A stretch of 57,341 bases of DNA from Candidatus Nitrosocaldaceae archaeon (lineage in GTDB: Archaea; Thermoproteota; Nitrososphaeria; Nitrososphaerales; Nitrosocaldaceae): NCBI GenBank assembly GCA_026002835.1, contig BPGC01000013.1, positions 1-57,341 of the forward strand. Reading direction: 5' to 3'. The notes beneath the pieces are model-generated. The model made no database searches and was not told the origin of the DNA. It was given only the letters and a program-made list of their open reading frames with translations. The stretch's first letter is position 1; each line of letters begins with the position of its first letter. Position numbers and translations under genes: made by a program. This document shows positions 23,219 through 32,234 of this stretch, piece by piece.

Positions 23219-25180
23219 ATGCGGAATAGAATACTAGCAATAACAATGAGTGTCATGATAGTGATGTCAATACTATCTATGGTTAATATGCAACCTATTA
23301 TTCCTAAAGCCGCAGCTGATGAAGATGGACATAGCCATTTTAGATTCGGACATATAAGTTGGAAGCCTACTGGAAATACTAATGAGGTCGAATTTACTGT
23401 ATTGGATGCATTTAGAAGAGATGGATATTCTGGTTCTGCTCCAGATGGCGAACTCGCTGTAGGTGATACGTTTACTGAATTTATTGGAGCAACCGAATTA
23501 TTCTTTGGTGACGGAAGTACTACTGGAATATTAACATATAAAGTAGATGCTATAGATATAACAAATAACTGGGTATTTGCTCATGCTATAGATCCAACTA
23601 CTGGTGCAGACACTATAAAGCATACATACGCTAGTGCTGGAGTATATGAAGCAAAGATCGATAGTTGTTGTAGAAATTTAATTGAGATAAATAATCCTGG
23701 TGGTAATTATAAAGTATCTACAACAGTTGATTTAACAACAAATAATGCATCACCAGTTAGTACTATACAGCCAATAGTACCATGTCCATTAGGTCCATGT
23801 AGCTTTGCTATACCAGCTGCTGATCCAGATAACGATGGTCTAAGTTTTAGATTATCAACTCTTGCCGAAAGTGGTATAGGAATACATCCTCCAGGTGCAA
23901 GTATAGATCCTAATACTGGTATGTATTCAGCAGACTTTACTGGTGCTACACCAGGTCTCTACTCTACTAGTGTATATATAGAAGAATCAAGAGGAGGACA
24001 AGTTATAGGTCATGTAATGGTAGACTTTTTAATAAATGCAAGTGCTGTTAGTGTAACAAATAATCCTCCAGTATTTGATGTACCTCCAACACCTCCTTCG
24101 GGAACAAACTATGTAATAAATGTAGGTGACGCATTGAACATATCATTACAATGTTCTGATCCAGATGCAGGAGATACAGTAACGATAGGTCATCTTGGTC
24201 TGCCAGCTGGTGCTACATTAGTTCCTCCAGTACCAAATGGTAATCCAGCAAGTGGAACATTTAATTGGACACCAATGGCAGTAGGTGCAGCAGTAGTTAC
24301 ATTTACATGCCAAGACAATAATGGTGCTAATTCATTACCACATTCATTCAGTATAACTGTACTAGCCCAAGATGAAGAATTAGAGATCAAGAAATGGGTA
24401 ACCCTCAACAACACCTCGATAAACGTAGATGAGATGATTACCAAATTACAAAATGCACAGATAGTAGAAGCAACATTAATCGATCCTAATGATAACATAT
24501 ATGTATATCATAATATACCTAAAGCAATACCAGCAAATATACCATGGAATGATCCAGCATGGACTCCTGGCATACAATTATTTGATGGAGAATGGCAACT
24601 AAAGTTACAGATAATAGCATTCTATGAAGATCCTAAGACTAGAGATATTAAAGAAGTAGAGCAGAAGATAATCATAAACTTCCAAGTAATGAATAATGAA
24701 ATAATAACTATAAAGAATCAACCATTAGAGTTACATAAAGAGATAATTATAGAACCACATCCTGCACAATTGAATGGTAACATAAACATAACTATAGGAG
24801 AAAATATTAAACCAAGTGTTAATAATGTATTAATAGCAGAGTTAACAATTGTAAAACCATCTGGAACTGTAGTATCATATACTAACCTTCCAATAGATAT
24901 TACTAATAACTCAGCAACAATACCATTCCCTAACAATGATTGGAATGCTCTAGGAGCAAATCCAACTATAGAATTAGATGAAGCTGGTTTATATGAACTA
25001 GATATAGAGATAATTGCATTCTATGATGATGGTACTATGGGAATACATAAGGTAAACCAGAAGCTATGGATATCGTTCAATGTATTGCCAGAATCAGCAA
25101 TTGGAGCAGTAGCAATAATAGGAGCTAGTATAGCCATATTTGCAGTATTTGCATATAGGAAGAAAGGAATAAACAATTAA
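23219..25180 (+). CDS. Secreted, C-terminally anchored surface protein with Ig-like domains
   Basis: A 653-residue exported protein. An N-terminal signal peptide (RILAITMSVMIVMSILSMVN, cut probably after an Ala near residue 33) and a C-terminal VLPESAIGAVAIIGASIAIF helix followed by AYRKKG place it on the cell surface. In between, an N-terminal domain of about 170 residues is followed by two cadherin/putative-Ig-type modules (ASPVSTIQP...; PPVFDVPPTPP... with GTFNWTP near residue 345), then two related beta-rich repeats each containing IKKWVTLNN/IKNQPLELHK and IIAFY(E/D)D. The C-terminal Pro-Glu-Ser plus helix resembles the PEFG-CTERM sorting tail. It lies between two IS elements. It may be a cell-envelope or adhesion protein. 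Confidence 0.8.
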   Translation: MRNRILAITMSVMIVMSILSMVNMQPIIPKAAADEDGHSHFRFGHISWKPTGNTNEVEFTVLDAFRRDGYSGSAPDGELAVGDTFTEFIGATELFFGDGSTTGILTYKVDAIDITNNWVFAHAIDPTTGADTIKHTYASAGVYEAKIDSCCRNLIEINNPGGNYKVSTTVDLTTNNASPVSTIQPIVPCPLGPCSFAIPAADPDNDGLSFRLSTLAESGIGIHPPGASIDPNTGMYSADFTGATPGLYSTSVYIEESRGGQVIGHVMVDFLINASAVSVTNNPPVFDVPPTPPSGTNYVINVGDALNISLQCSDPDAGDTVTIGHLGLPAGATLVPPVPNGNPASGTFNWTPMAVGAAVVTFTCQDNNGANSLPHSFSITVLAQDEELEIKKWVTLNNTSINVDEMITKLQNAQIVEATLIDPNDNIYVYHNIPKAIPANIPWNDPAWTPGIQLFDGEWQLKLQIIAFYEDPKTRDIKEVEQKIIINFQVMNNEIITIKNQPLELHKEIIIEPHPAQLNGNINITIGENIKPSVNNVLIAELTIVKPSGTVVSYTNLPIDITNNSATIPFPNNDWNALGANPTIELDEAGLYELDIEIIAFYDDGTMGIHKVNQKLWISFNVLPESAIGAVAIIGASIAIFAVFAYRKKGINN

Positions 25181-25182
25181 CC

Positions 25183-25195
25183 TTTTTTATTTTTT
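25183..25195 (+). terminator. Poly-T transcription stop after the surface protein gene
   Basis: Two T-runs (six and six, interrupted by one A) begin three bases after the stop codon of the surface protein gene. T-tracts on the coding strand are sufficient for intrinsic termination in archaea. No hairpin is needed or seen. Confidence 0.5.
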
Positions 25196-25209
25196 GTTAT
25201 ATAAATTTA

Positions 25210-26087
25210 GGTGATTAACCATTATTACCCACCAACACTTCAATCATCTTATCAAATACATCATCTCTATTGTTGTATCTGAACTCTAACTCTTTAAGAT
25301 AGTATGGAAATAACTCTTTACTAACACCATGATATCTTAACAATCTCTCTTTAGCATAACTCCAGAACCCTTCTATACCATTTATATACACTCTACCATT
25401 AGCAAACCTTATACTCTTATCTATCCTCTCATGCTTGAATCCATATAATACTAGAGTATCATATCCCTTGTATTTATCAGTATATATTATGCTTCCTCTC
25501 TTAACTTTTTTAATAGTCTCTCTTAATATTGTTTCAGCTTTTACATCTTTAACTATCTCTACCTTTACTTTACCATTCCTTTCTAGTATACCAAATACTG
25601 GTATCTTATTGTTACTACCTCTACCCCTCTTACCTTTACTCTTACCTCCAAAGTATGCCTCATCAATTTCTACTTCTCCTTGTAATACATCATCTTTTGA
25701 ACAATAATCATATATCTTCTCCCTAATTAATTGGTATATCTTATGTGTAGTAGTGTATGATAATCCTAACTCTTTACTAGCCTTTAATACTGGTATCTCT
25801 AACTCAAATAGCTTCAGTGCCATTATGAATTTGGTAAATGGTATCCTTAATCCATATAGTATGCTATCTTTCCTTATACTCCACTCCTTCTTACATCTAT
25901 GGCATCTATAGCAGTTATCCTTAACCATACCTATATGATCATAATTGCAGTATATGCATCTATCATATCTCTTTAACAGTCCTTTCTCTATCAGCCATTC
26001 TATTGCTTTATCTTCATCATGTATTACCTTTGCTATATTTACTAGCATGTATCATCTATGTATAGTGGGTAATATTAGCCAATCGCC
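25210..26087 (-). mobile_element. IS1595-like element, copy 3, complete
   Basis: The 878-base element starts GGTGATTAACCATTATTACC and ends, inverted, GGCGATTGGCTAATATTACC, and is flanked by a perfect 8-base direct repeat TAAATTTA (25202-25209 and 26088-26095). The right duplication covers the stop codon of the neighbouring dehydrogenase gene (26093-26095), whose end is preserved. This is the only copy in the window with intact ends, duplication and transposase. Confidence 0.93.
25215..26048 (-). CDS. IS1595-family transposase, copy 3, intact
   Basis: A 277-residue transposase with an N-terminal four-Cys zinc ribbon (CIYCNYDH...CYRCHRCKKEW), and a DDE-type core with EIDEAYFGGKSKGKRGRG, IIYTDKYKGYDTL and NGIEGFWSYAKERLL. 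It differs from the interrupted copy at 21.2-23.1 kb mainly in the N-terminal 50 residues; the rest is almost identical, suggesting recent spread or gene conversion. All catalytic acids are present, so it is likely the active source in this window. Confidence 0.93.
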   Translation of the reverse strand: MLVNIAKVIHDEDKAIEWLIEKGLLKRYDRCIYCNYDHIGMVKDNCYRCHRCKKEWSIRKDSILYGLRIPFTKFIMALKLFELEIPVLKASKELGLSYTTTHKIYQLIREKIYDYCSKDDVLQGEVEIDEAYFGGKSKGKRGRGSNNKIPVFGILERNGKVKVEIVKDVKAETILRETIKKVKRGSIIYTDKYKGYDTLVLYGFKHERIDKSIRFANGRVYINGIEGFWSYAKERLLRYHGVSKELFPYYLKELEFRYNNRDDVFDKMIEVLVGNNG

Positions 26088-26092
26088 TAAAT

Positions 26093-27109
26093 TTATACTA
26101 TTTGCAAAACGATCTTCCCAAAATGTTTACTTTCTTCCATCTTTTTATGAGCTTCTCTAACTTTATCTAATGGAAATATGCTATCAATTACAGGTTTAAT
26201 CTTATTATCTTCCATAAACTTTAACATATCAATCAACTGTTTTTTAGTTCCTAGATATATGCCATATAATGTTAACTGCTTATTGTAAAACGTTCTAATA
26301 TTCATATTAGTATCCTCTCCAGATGTAGCACCACAATTTGCTAACTCTCCTCCAATCCTTAATGCTTGCAGATTTATATTCCAAACCTTGGCTCCTACAT
26401 GATCTATAACAGCATCAACACCATAATTAGTAAATTTCATAATACTAGTTAGAATATCTTCTTTACTTCTATCAATTATTAGATCTGCTCCTAGAGCTTT
26501 AGCCTTTTCTATCTTACTAGCATCTCCTACTGTAGTTATTATTTTACAACCTAGAGCCTTTGCAAATTGTATCGCTGCTGAACCAACTCCACTTCCAGCA
26601 GCATAGATCAATACTGTTTTATCTTTAGCATTAACCTTCTCTAACATATTCCATGCAGTTAGATATGATATGTTTATGCTCGCAGCCTCTTCATAGCTTA
26701 GCCAATCTGGTATAGGAATTATATTATCTTCAGGAACTTTAACATACTCAGCATATCCTCCTTGAGTATCATTTAAACCTCCGATTATAGTAAACTCTTT
26801 ACATAAGGTTTCTCTGCCTTCTAAACAATATTTACATCTCCTACAACTCAAGCCTGGATATATCAATACTCTACTGCCTTTCTTCAAACCGTTTATATCA
26901 TTCATCAACTCGCCCGATATATCAGATCCAGGTATATGAGGAAATTTTATTCTCTTATTAGCAACACCTTCTCTAACCCATATATCTAGATGATTTAAAG
27001 AACAAGCATGAACCTTGATCAGTGCTCCATCATTAGGCGTTGGATCTGGATAGTCTTGATATTGTAATTCTTCAATTCCACCGTGTCTATGCAATACTAC
27101 AGCCTTCAT
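26093..27109 (-). CDS. Zinc-type alcohol dehydrogenase / quinone oxidoreductase-like protein
   Basis: A 338-residue medium-chain dehydrogenase. The catalytic-zinc region (HACSLNHLDIWVREG; HIPGSDISGE) lacks the standard Cys ligand of true alcohol dehydrogenases at its first position, while a structural-zinc Cys cluster is present (CRRCKYCLEGRETLC near residue 100). The NAD(P)-binding Rossmann fold has AAGSGVGSAAIQFAKALG near 170. This is consistent with a zinc-containing, NADPH-dependent alcohol or quinone reductase; substrate unknown. The stop codon lies in the target duplication of the adjacent IS. Confidence 0.85.
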   Translation of the reverse strand: MKAVVLHRHGGIEELQYQDYPDPTPNDGALIKVHACSLNHLDIWVREGVANKRIKFPHIPGSDISGELMNDINGLKKGSRVLIYPGLSCRRCKYCLEGRETLCKEFTIIGGLNDTQGGYAEYVKVPEDNIIPIPDWLSYEEAASINISYLTAWNMLEKVNAKDKTVLIYAAGSGVGSAAIQFAKALGCKIITTVGDASKIEKAKALGADLIIDRSKEDILTSIMKFTNYGVDAVIDHVGAKVWNINLQALRIGGELANCGATSGEDTNMNIRTFYNKQLTLYGIYLGTKKQLIDMLKFMEDNKIKPVIDSIFPLDKVREAHKKMEESKHFGKIVLQIV

Positions 27110-27162
27110 TACTATTGATAAAATATGATAAGTTTATTATACTTTATTGCTTATCAATCTTA

Positions 27163-27378
27163 ATGTTCGAAGGTGAAATACAATTGATATTAGATGAAAA
27201 GGAAGCTATCTATAAAGCATTAAAACCAGATGTTCTTAATGATAAAGATGCTTCAATAGTCAAAGATGAGCAGATAAAGATAATCATAAATGCTGAAAAG
27301 ATATCAGATCTAAGAGCAAAGGTTAATTCATATCTTAGGCTAATTGAGGTTGCTATAAATGCTCTTAAGATAGAGTAA
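27163..27378 (+). CDS. pcc1: KEOPS complex subunit Pcc1
   Basis: The ATG at 27163-27165 gives a 71-residue protein; the frame is open further upstream but those codons overlap the dehydrogenase gene. The pattern of two beta strands (GEIQLILDEKEAIYKALKPD; IKIIINAEK) followed by the helix SDLRAKVNSYLRLIEVAINAL is characteristic of Pcc1/CTAG proteins, the dimerisation subunit of KEOPS, which makes threonylcarbamoyl-adenosine in tRNA. It converges on endA with a 14-base overlap of the 3' ends. Confidence 0.8.
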   Translation: MFEGEIQLILDEKEAIYKALKPDVLNDKDASIVKDEQIKIIINAEKISDLRAKVNSYLRLIEVAINALKIE

Positions 27379-27919
27379 ACTTTTTCAGTTTATCAAATCT
27401 TATCTTTGATATCTTGTAATAGATAACCTCTCCTCTCCTCTCTATAACAGCGATAACTGGTTCTTTACCCATCTTTGATATCTGATCTATCAACTCTCCT
27501 ACATTGCTAACTGGAACTTTCCTTCCTTCATTTAAACCAAATACAACATATTTGGCTGGTTTGCTCCCATACTCACCTCTAGCGTATACTCTAAAATCTA
27601 CTCCAAAACCGAATCCTTCTCTAGCAACATAACCTCTACTTCTTAGATCTCTATATACTAAGAACTTTGTCCATAAATTCTCATCATATTTTAATCCTAT
27701 TCCTACTAATTGATCGAATGTTATCTCTCTACCATCCTTATAAACTTCTAACTTATTTATATACATGAGATATAACGCTTCATAGATATAAAGATAATAG
27801 TATTTGTCTTTAAAACCATAACCTCTCTTCTGAAGCTCATCTATACCTTTACCATCTTTAATTAAGATTTTATCACCAATTAACTCTCCATTTATAGCAT
27901 ACTCAATCTCTTGTGTCAT
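27365..27919 (-). CDS. endA: tRNA-splicing endonuclease, lacking the catalytic His
   Basis: A 184-residue protein of the archaeal EndA family, which cuts the bulge-helix-bulge at tRNA introns. The C-terminal nuclease domain has the catalytic Tyr in GVDFRVYARGEYG and the Lys in EVIYYKISKI. The motif that normally reads His-Ser-Lys-Tyr-Leu-Val about ten residues after the Tyr reads KPAKYVVFGL here, so the general-base His is missing. Length fits a single-domain subunit. It may be a structural subunit of a heterotetramer, as in crenarchaea, or use another residue. It lies 26 bases downstream of a SWIM-finger gene. Confidence 0.85.
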   Translation of the reverse strand: MTQEIEYAINGELIGDKILIKDGKGIDELQKRGYGFKDKYYYLYIYEALYLMYINKLEVYKDGREITFDQLVGIGLKYDENLWTKFLVYRDLRSRGYVAREGFGFGVDFRVYARGEYGSKPAKYVVFGLNEGRKVPVSNVGELIDQISKMGKEPVIAVIERRGEVIYYKISKIRFDKLKKFTLS

Positions 27920-27945
27920 AGCATTATTTAGATTATATGCACCAT

Positions 27946-28257
27946 TTAATCGTTTAAATTCATAGCATATTTAGTAAGATCTAACAGCAATGCTAGTAAA
28001 AATTTATTATATTCCTCATCATTAAACTCGATTATATCAATATTATCTTTATTAGCAAGAGATAATGCCTTTAGATGATGACATTCTTCATCAATCTTCA
28101 TATATTTGAAATAGTAACCTTTACATGAACAGAAATTTATTTTAGGTTCTAACCAATACTCCTCATTACTAACTATAGTAAAGATCCTCCTTTTACTAGG
28201 TAAAAATAGGTGCATCTTGATACACTTATTTTGCAATAACTTTTCTATCTTTTCCAC
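27946..28257 (-). CDS. SWIM zinc-finger protein (103 aa)
   Basis: A 103-residue protein with one SWIM finger: CSCKGYYFKYMKIDEECHHL (C-x-C-x15-C-x-H). The N-terminal half is basic, the C-terminal part an amphipathic helix (EEYNKFLLALLLDLTKYAMN). It precedes endA on the same strand by 26 bases and diverges from a metallophosphoesterase gene across only 10 to 34 bases, so its promoter overlaps that gene. Small SWIM proteins of this type accompany RecA-family (aRadC) or nuclease genes in archaea; here the partner is not obvious. Confidence 0.75.
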   Translation of the reverse strand: MEKIEKLLQNKCIKMHLFLPSKRRIFTIVSNEEYWLEPKINFCSCKGYYFKYMKIDEECHHLKALSLANKDNIDIIEFNDEEYNKFLLALLLDLTKYAMNLND

Positions 28258-28291
28258 AAACTAATTTATGTATAATATAATAAGTATCTTT

Positions 28292-29023
28292 ATGAGAGTA
28301 AAGCCTTTACATCCATATCCAGCATTATTACTTTATGATGATAATGAAAGGTATGTGATAATAAGCGATCTTCATATAGGATTCGAGGAGCAATATACTA
28401 AGAAAGGGATAACTATAGATGATAACTATATCTATGATATGGTTGAAGAGTTAAAAATTATAAATAATACAGTAAAACCCAATGAATTTATATTATTAGG
28501 AGATATAAAAGATAGTATAGCAAAGATAAATAAGAATGAATGGAGATTAGTGCCAGAATTTTTAGAATGTTTAAAAGAGGTAAATGATATAACTATAATA
28601 CCTGGAAACCATGATAATAATATAGATAGTTTAACTCCTGCTGGAATAAATATAACATCTCCACAAGGTTTGGTTATTGATGATACATTATTGATACATG
28701 GCCATACAATACCAAAGTATCTTAATGTTAAAAGGATAGTTATGGGTCATTTACATCCAAAGATAGTAAAAGAGGGGAGTGTATTAAATGGAGAAAGGGT
28801 ATGGATCTTTGTAAGGATAGATAAGAGCATATTTGCTGAGAATGGTGTTTTAGATATAATAATACTGCCTACATTCAATAAATACTTGAACTCTAATAGA
28901 AGATATGATAATACAATAGCACCATTATTAAAAAGAGTAAATGAGAAGATCCTAGACTGTCTGATTGTAACTCTAGATGGTTCAATTGTAGGCAACAAGG
29001 ATATGCTTAATCATCTAATTTAG
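28292..29023 (+). CDS. Archaeal metallophosphoesterase
   Basis: About 243 residues from the ATG at 28292 (an earlier ATG at 28268 adds eight hydrophobic residues). The calcineurin-type metal-binding motifs are complete: VIISDLHIGFEE (D-x-H), LLGDIKDSI (GD), IIPGNHDNN (GNHD), LLIHGHT (H) and VMGHLHPK (GHLH). This fits the archaeal family with a helix insert after DLHIG that is predicted to act on nucleic acids or nucleotides. The 3' end overlaps carB on the other strand by 17 bases. Confidence 0.88.
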   Translation: MRVKPLHPYPALLLYDDNERYVIISDLHIGFEEQYTKKGITIDDNYIYDMVEELKIINNTVKPNEFILLGDIKDSIAKINKNEWRLVPEFLECLKEVNDITIIPGNHDNNIDSLTPAGINITSPQGLVIDDTLLIHGHTIPKYLNVKRIVMGHLHPKIVKEGSVLNGERVWIFVRIDKSIFAENGVLDIIILPTFNKYLNSNRRYDNTIAPLLKRVNEKILDCLIVTLDGSIVGNKDMLNHLI

Positions 29024-32000
29024 CATATGGTTTAAGAAGATCTATACTAGGTTCATTCTCTCTAAGCCATTGTAATGTTTTTACAAAAGAGTTTGCTGCT
29101 TCTAATGTTGTTAATACTGGCAAACCTAGTTCAACTGCCTTTCTTCTAATAAGATATTCATCATCGAGCATCTCAACAAACTTTTCAATTGTAGATGTGT
29201 TAGGTATATTGATTATAAGATCGATCTCTCTGTTGTATAATAGATCTACAATATTGGGTTTCCTTTCTGGTTCACTAATCTTGTAAACTATATTTACATC
29301 ATCAAAACCATGCTCGATCAGAAAATCTGCAGTATGCTCAGTAGCAAGGATCCTAAATCCTAATGATTTTAGTAATGATACAAGTGGCAAGATCTTCTTC
29401 TTCATCTCACTACCTCCTACTGTTATCAATGCAGAACCTTTAACTGGCATATTATAATTTGCAGCAATTAATGCTTTTGATAAGGCATCGTATAATGTAT
29501 TTCCAAAACATGCTACTTCCCCAGTAGACTGCATCTCAACTCCTAGAATAATATCTGCTCCTTCTAGTTGCATGAATGAGAATTGTGGAACCTTAACTCC
29601 AAAGCCATTAGTCTTTAGCCATAGCTCGTCTATCTTATTAGAAGCATCTTTATTTAATATGAATCTAGATGCTAATTCAATAAGATTTAATGTTGTAAAT
29701 TTGGATACAAAAGGCATAGATCTTGAGGATCTAACATTACACTCAATTACATATACATTATCATCCTTAACGATATATTGTATATTAAACGGTCCTTTTA
29801 TTCTCAAAGCTTTTGCTATCTTATATGTATAATCCTTTATATCTTCGATATTCTTCCTACTTAACCTCCATGAAGGGATTACCATCATTGCATCTCCAGA
29901 GTGTATTCCAGCACTCTCTATATGTTCAATTATCGAGCCTATAACTACTCTAGAACCATTAGATACACCATCTACCTCAACCTCTAAAGCATCTGTTATG
30001 AACTTACTTATAACAACTGGATGTTCCTTACTTACCTTAGTTGCTAACTTTAAGAATTCTTCTAATTGTTTATCATTCCATACAACACGCATAGCTGCTC
30101 CACTTAGAACATATGATGGTCTAACTAAGACTGGATATCTTACATACTCTACAAATCTCTTTGCTTCGCTAATATCGGTAAACTTTTGCCATGCTGGTTG
30201 TTTTATGCCAAGTGTATCAAGTAACCTACTAAACTTTGTTCTATCTTCAGCATTATCAACATCCTCTGGCTTTGTTCCAATTATCTGACAATTATGCTTT
30301 GCTAGTTTAGGAGTTAGATTATTAGCAACTTGTCCTCCAACACATGTTATTATACCTTCAGCATTCTCTTTCTCGTAGATATCTAATACTCTCTCTAATG
30401 TTAATTCTTCAAAGTATAATCTATCACATATATCATAATCTGTAGATACAGTTTCTGGATTGCAATTAATTAATGCTATATCATAATTACTATAATCTCT
30501 CAAACCAAATACCATATTTACTGTAGCCCAATCAAACTCTACACTTGAACCTATCCTATATGGTCCAGCCCCTAGAACTATACATGATTTCTTATCTTTA
30601 ATGCTTATATCATCTTCATCTCCTCCATATGTTAGATATAGATAATTTGTCTTCGCTGGCCATTCTGCTGCTAAAGTATCTACCTGTTTTATTACTGGCT
30701 TTATATTGTTATCCTTTCTGAAGTTTCGTATATCATCCTCTTCTAAATTTAATAATCTGGCTATCGTTTTGTCAGAGAAGCCTAACTTCTTTGCCTCCTT
30801 TATAACATTCTTATTCAACCTTTCTTTCTTTATCCTTTCAGCAGTTCTTATAATTCTATCAAACCTTGCTATAAACCAAGGATCTATCGATGATAGTTTA
30901 GATATTCTATCTATGCTTAAGCCATTCAATAACGCATCTGTTATTGTAAATATTATATCGTTATCTGGTCTTACAAGCTTATCTTCAATAGCCTCTATAT
31001 CTTTATTAATTTCATCATTAAGCACTCCATCATATCCTATATCAAGCATCCTAACTGCTTTCTGTATCGCTTCTTCAAAACACCTACCTATAGCCATAAC
31101 CTCACCTACAGACTTCATCTGAGTTCCTAACTTTCTATTAACGCTCTCGAACTTGCTGAAATCCCATCTAGGAACCTTTACTACTATATAATCTAACGAT
31201 GGCTCAAAACATGCAGTAGTTATCTTTGTTATCTTATTCAACAACTCTGGTAGAGGATAGCCTAAGGCTATCTTAGCAGCCATGTATGCAATTGGATAAC
31301 CAGTAGCCTTTGATGCTAATGCTGAAGATCTAGATAATCTTGGATTGATCTCAATTGCACAATATCTCTCAGAATTTGGCTCTAACGCAAATTGTATATT
31401 ACACTCTCCAATTATGTTACAAACACTAGTAGCATGTAGAGCTGCTGTTCTTAACATATGATACTCATCGTTGTTTAACGTTTGAGATGGAGCAACTACT
31501 ATATTATCTCCTGTATGGACTTTCATACCTAACATATTCTCCATATTACAGATAGTAATGCTATTTCCTTTGCTATCTCTCATGACTTCATACTCGATCT
31601 GTTTCCATTCTCCTATGTATTCTTCTAACAATACTTGATGAATCATACTAGCATTTAAACCTCTTTGGACTATATCATGTAATTCATACTCGTTTCTAGC
31701 AACGCCTCCTCCTTTTCCTCCAAGAGTGTATGCTACTCTTATCATTACTGGATAACCCAATTCTTTAACGATAGATAATGCTTCTTCTATGCTTTTAGCT
31801 GGTTTACCTTTAGCAACTGGTATTCCATTCTTTAGCATAGTCTTCATAAATAACTCTCTATCTTCGGTAACCTCTATACTATCTATGCTAGTGCCTAATA
31901 CTTTAATGCCATACTTTTCTAATATTCCTTGCTTTGCTAATGATACTCCACAATTTAATGCTGTTTGACCACCAAATGCTAACATTATCCCATCTGGTCT

Positions 32001-32234
32001 TTCTCTCTCAATTACTTTGCTAACAAACTCTGGTATTACTGGTAAAAGATATACTTTATCTGCTAATCTTGTATCTGTTTGTATAGTAGCAACGTTAGGA
32101 TTAACCAATATGCTTTTGATTCCTTCTTCCTTTAATGCTTTTAAGCATTGACTACCAGAATAATCGAACTCTCCAGCCTCTCCTATCTTTATAGCTCCAC
32201 TTCCTAATACTAGAACTTTATCCAATCTTCTCAC
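29007..32234 (-). CDS. carB: Carbamoyl-phosphate synthase large subunit
   Basis: A 1075-residue protein, the normal length. It has the two homologous ATP-grasp halves: VLGSGAIKIGEAGEFDYSG and VLGAGPYRIGSSVEFDWATV open the first and second halves, with EINPRLSRSSALASKATGYP and ECNVRSSRSMPFVSKFT as their metal-binding motifs. The C-terminal methylglyoxal-synthase-like allosteric domain begins near residue 940. It makes carbamoyl phosphate from bicarbonate, ammonia supplied by CarA, and two ATP, for pyrimidine and arginine synthesis. The start overlaps the carA end by 17 bases, so the two are an operon. Confidence 0.97.
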   Translation of the reverse strand: MRRLDKVLVLGSGAIKIGEAGEFDYSGSQCLKALKEEGIKSILVNPNVATIQTDTRLADKVYLLPVIPEFVSKVIERERPDGIMLAFGGQTALNCGVSLAKQGILEKYGIKVLGTSIDSIEVTEDRELFMKTMLKNGIPVAKGKPAKSIEEALSIVKELGYPVMIRVAYTLGGKGGGVARNEYELHDIVQRGLNASMIHQVLLEEYIGEWKQIEYEVMRDSKGNSITICNMENMLGMKVHTGDNIVVAPSQTLNNDEYHMLRTAALHATSVCNIIGECNIQFALEPNSERYCAIEINPRLSRSSALASKATGYPIAYMAAKIALGYPLPELLNKITKITTACFEPSLDYIVVKVPRWDFSKFESVNRKLGTQMKSVGEVMAIGRCFEEAIQKAVRMLDIGYDGVLNDEINKDIEAIEDKLVRPDNDIIFTITDALLNGLSIDRISKLSSIDPWFIARFDRIIRTAERIKKERLNKNVIKEAKKLGFSDKTIARLLNLEEDDIRNFRKDNNIKPVIKQVDTLAAEWPAKTNYLYLTYGGDEDDISIKDKKSCIVLGAGPYRIGSSVEFDWATVNMVFGLRDYSNYDIALINCNPETVSTDYDICDRLYFEELTLERVLDIYEKENAEGIITCVGGQVANNLTPKLAKHNCQIIGTKPEDVDNAEDRTKFSRLLDTLGIKQPAWQKFTDISEAKRFVEYVRYPVLVRPSYVLSGAAMRVVWNDKQLEEFLKLATKVSKEHPVVISKFITDALEVEVDGVSNGSRVVIGSIIEHIESAGIHSGDAMMVIPSWRLSRKNIEDIKDYTYKIAKALRIKGPFNIQYIVKDDNVYVIECNVRSSRSMPFVSKFTTLNLIELASRFILNKDASNKIDELWLKTNGFGVKVPQFSFMQLEGADIILGVEMQSTGEVACFGNTLYDALSKALIAANYNMPVKGSALITVGGSEMKKKILPLVSLLKSLGFRILATEHTADFLIEHGFDDVNIVYKISEPERKPNIVDLLYNREIDLIINIPNTSTIEKFVEMLDDEYLIRRKAVELGLPVLTTLEAANSFVKTLQWLRENEPSIDLLKPYAKLDD

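Noticed and set aside
26093..26160. Dehydrogenase truncated by the adjacent IS
   Set aside because: The target duplication covers the stop codon, the reading frame ends normally with KIVLQIV, and the length is normal for the family.
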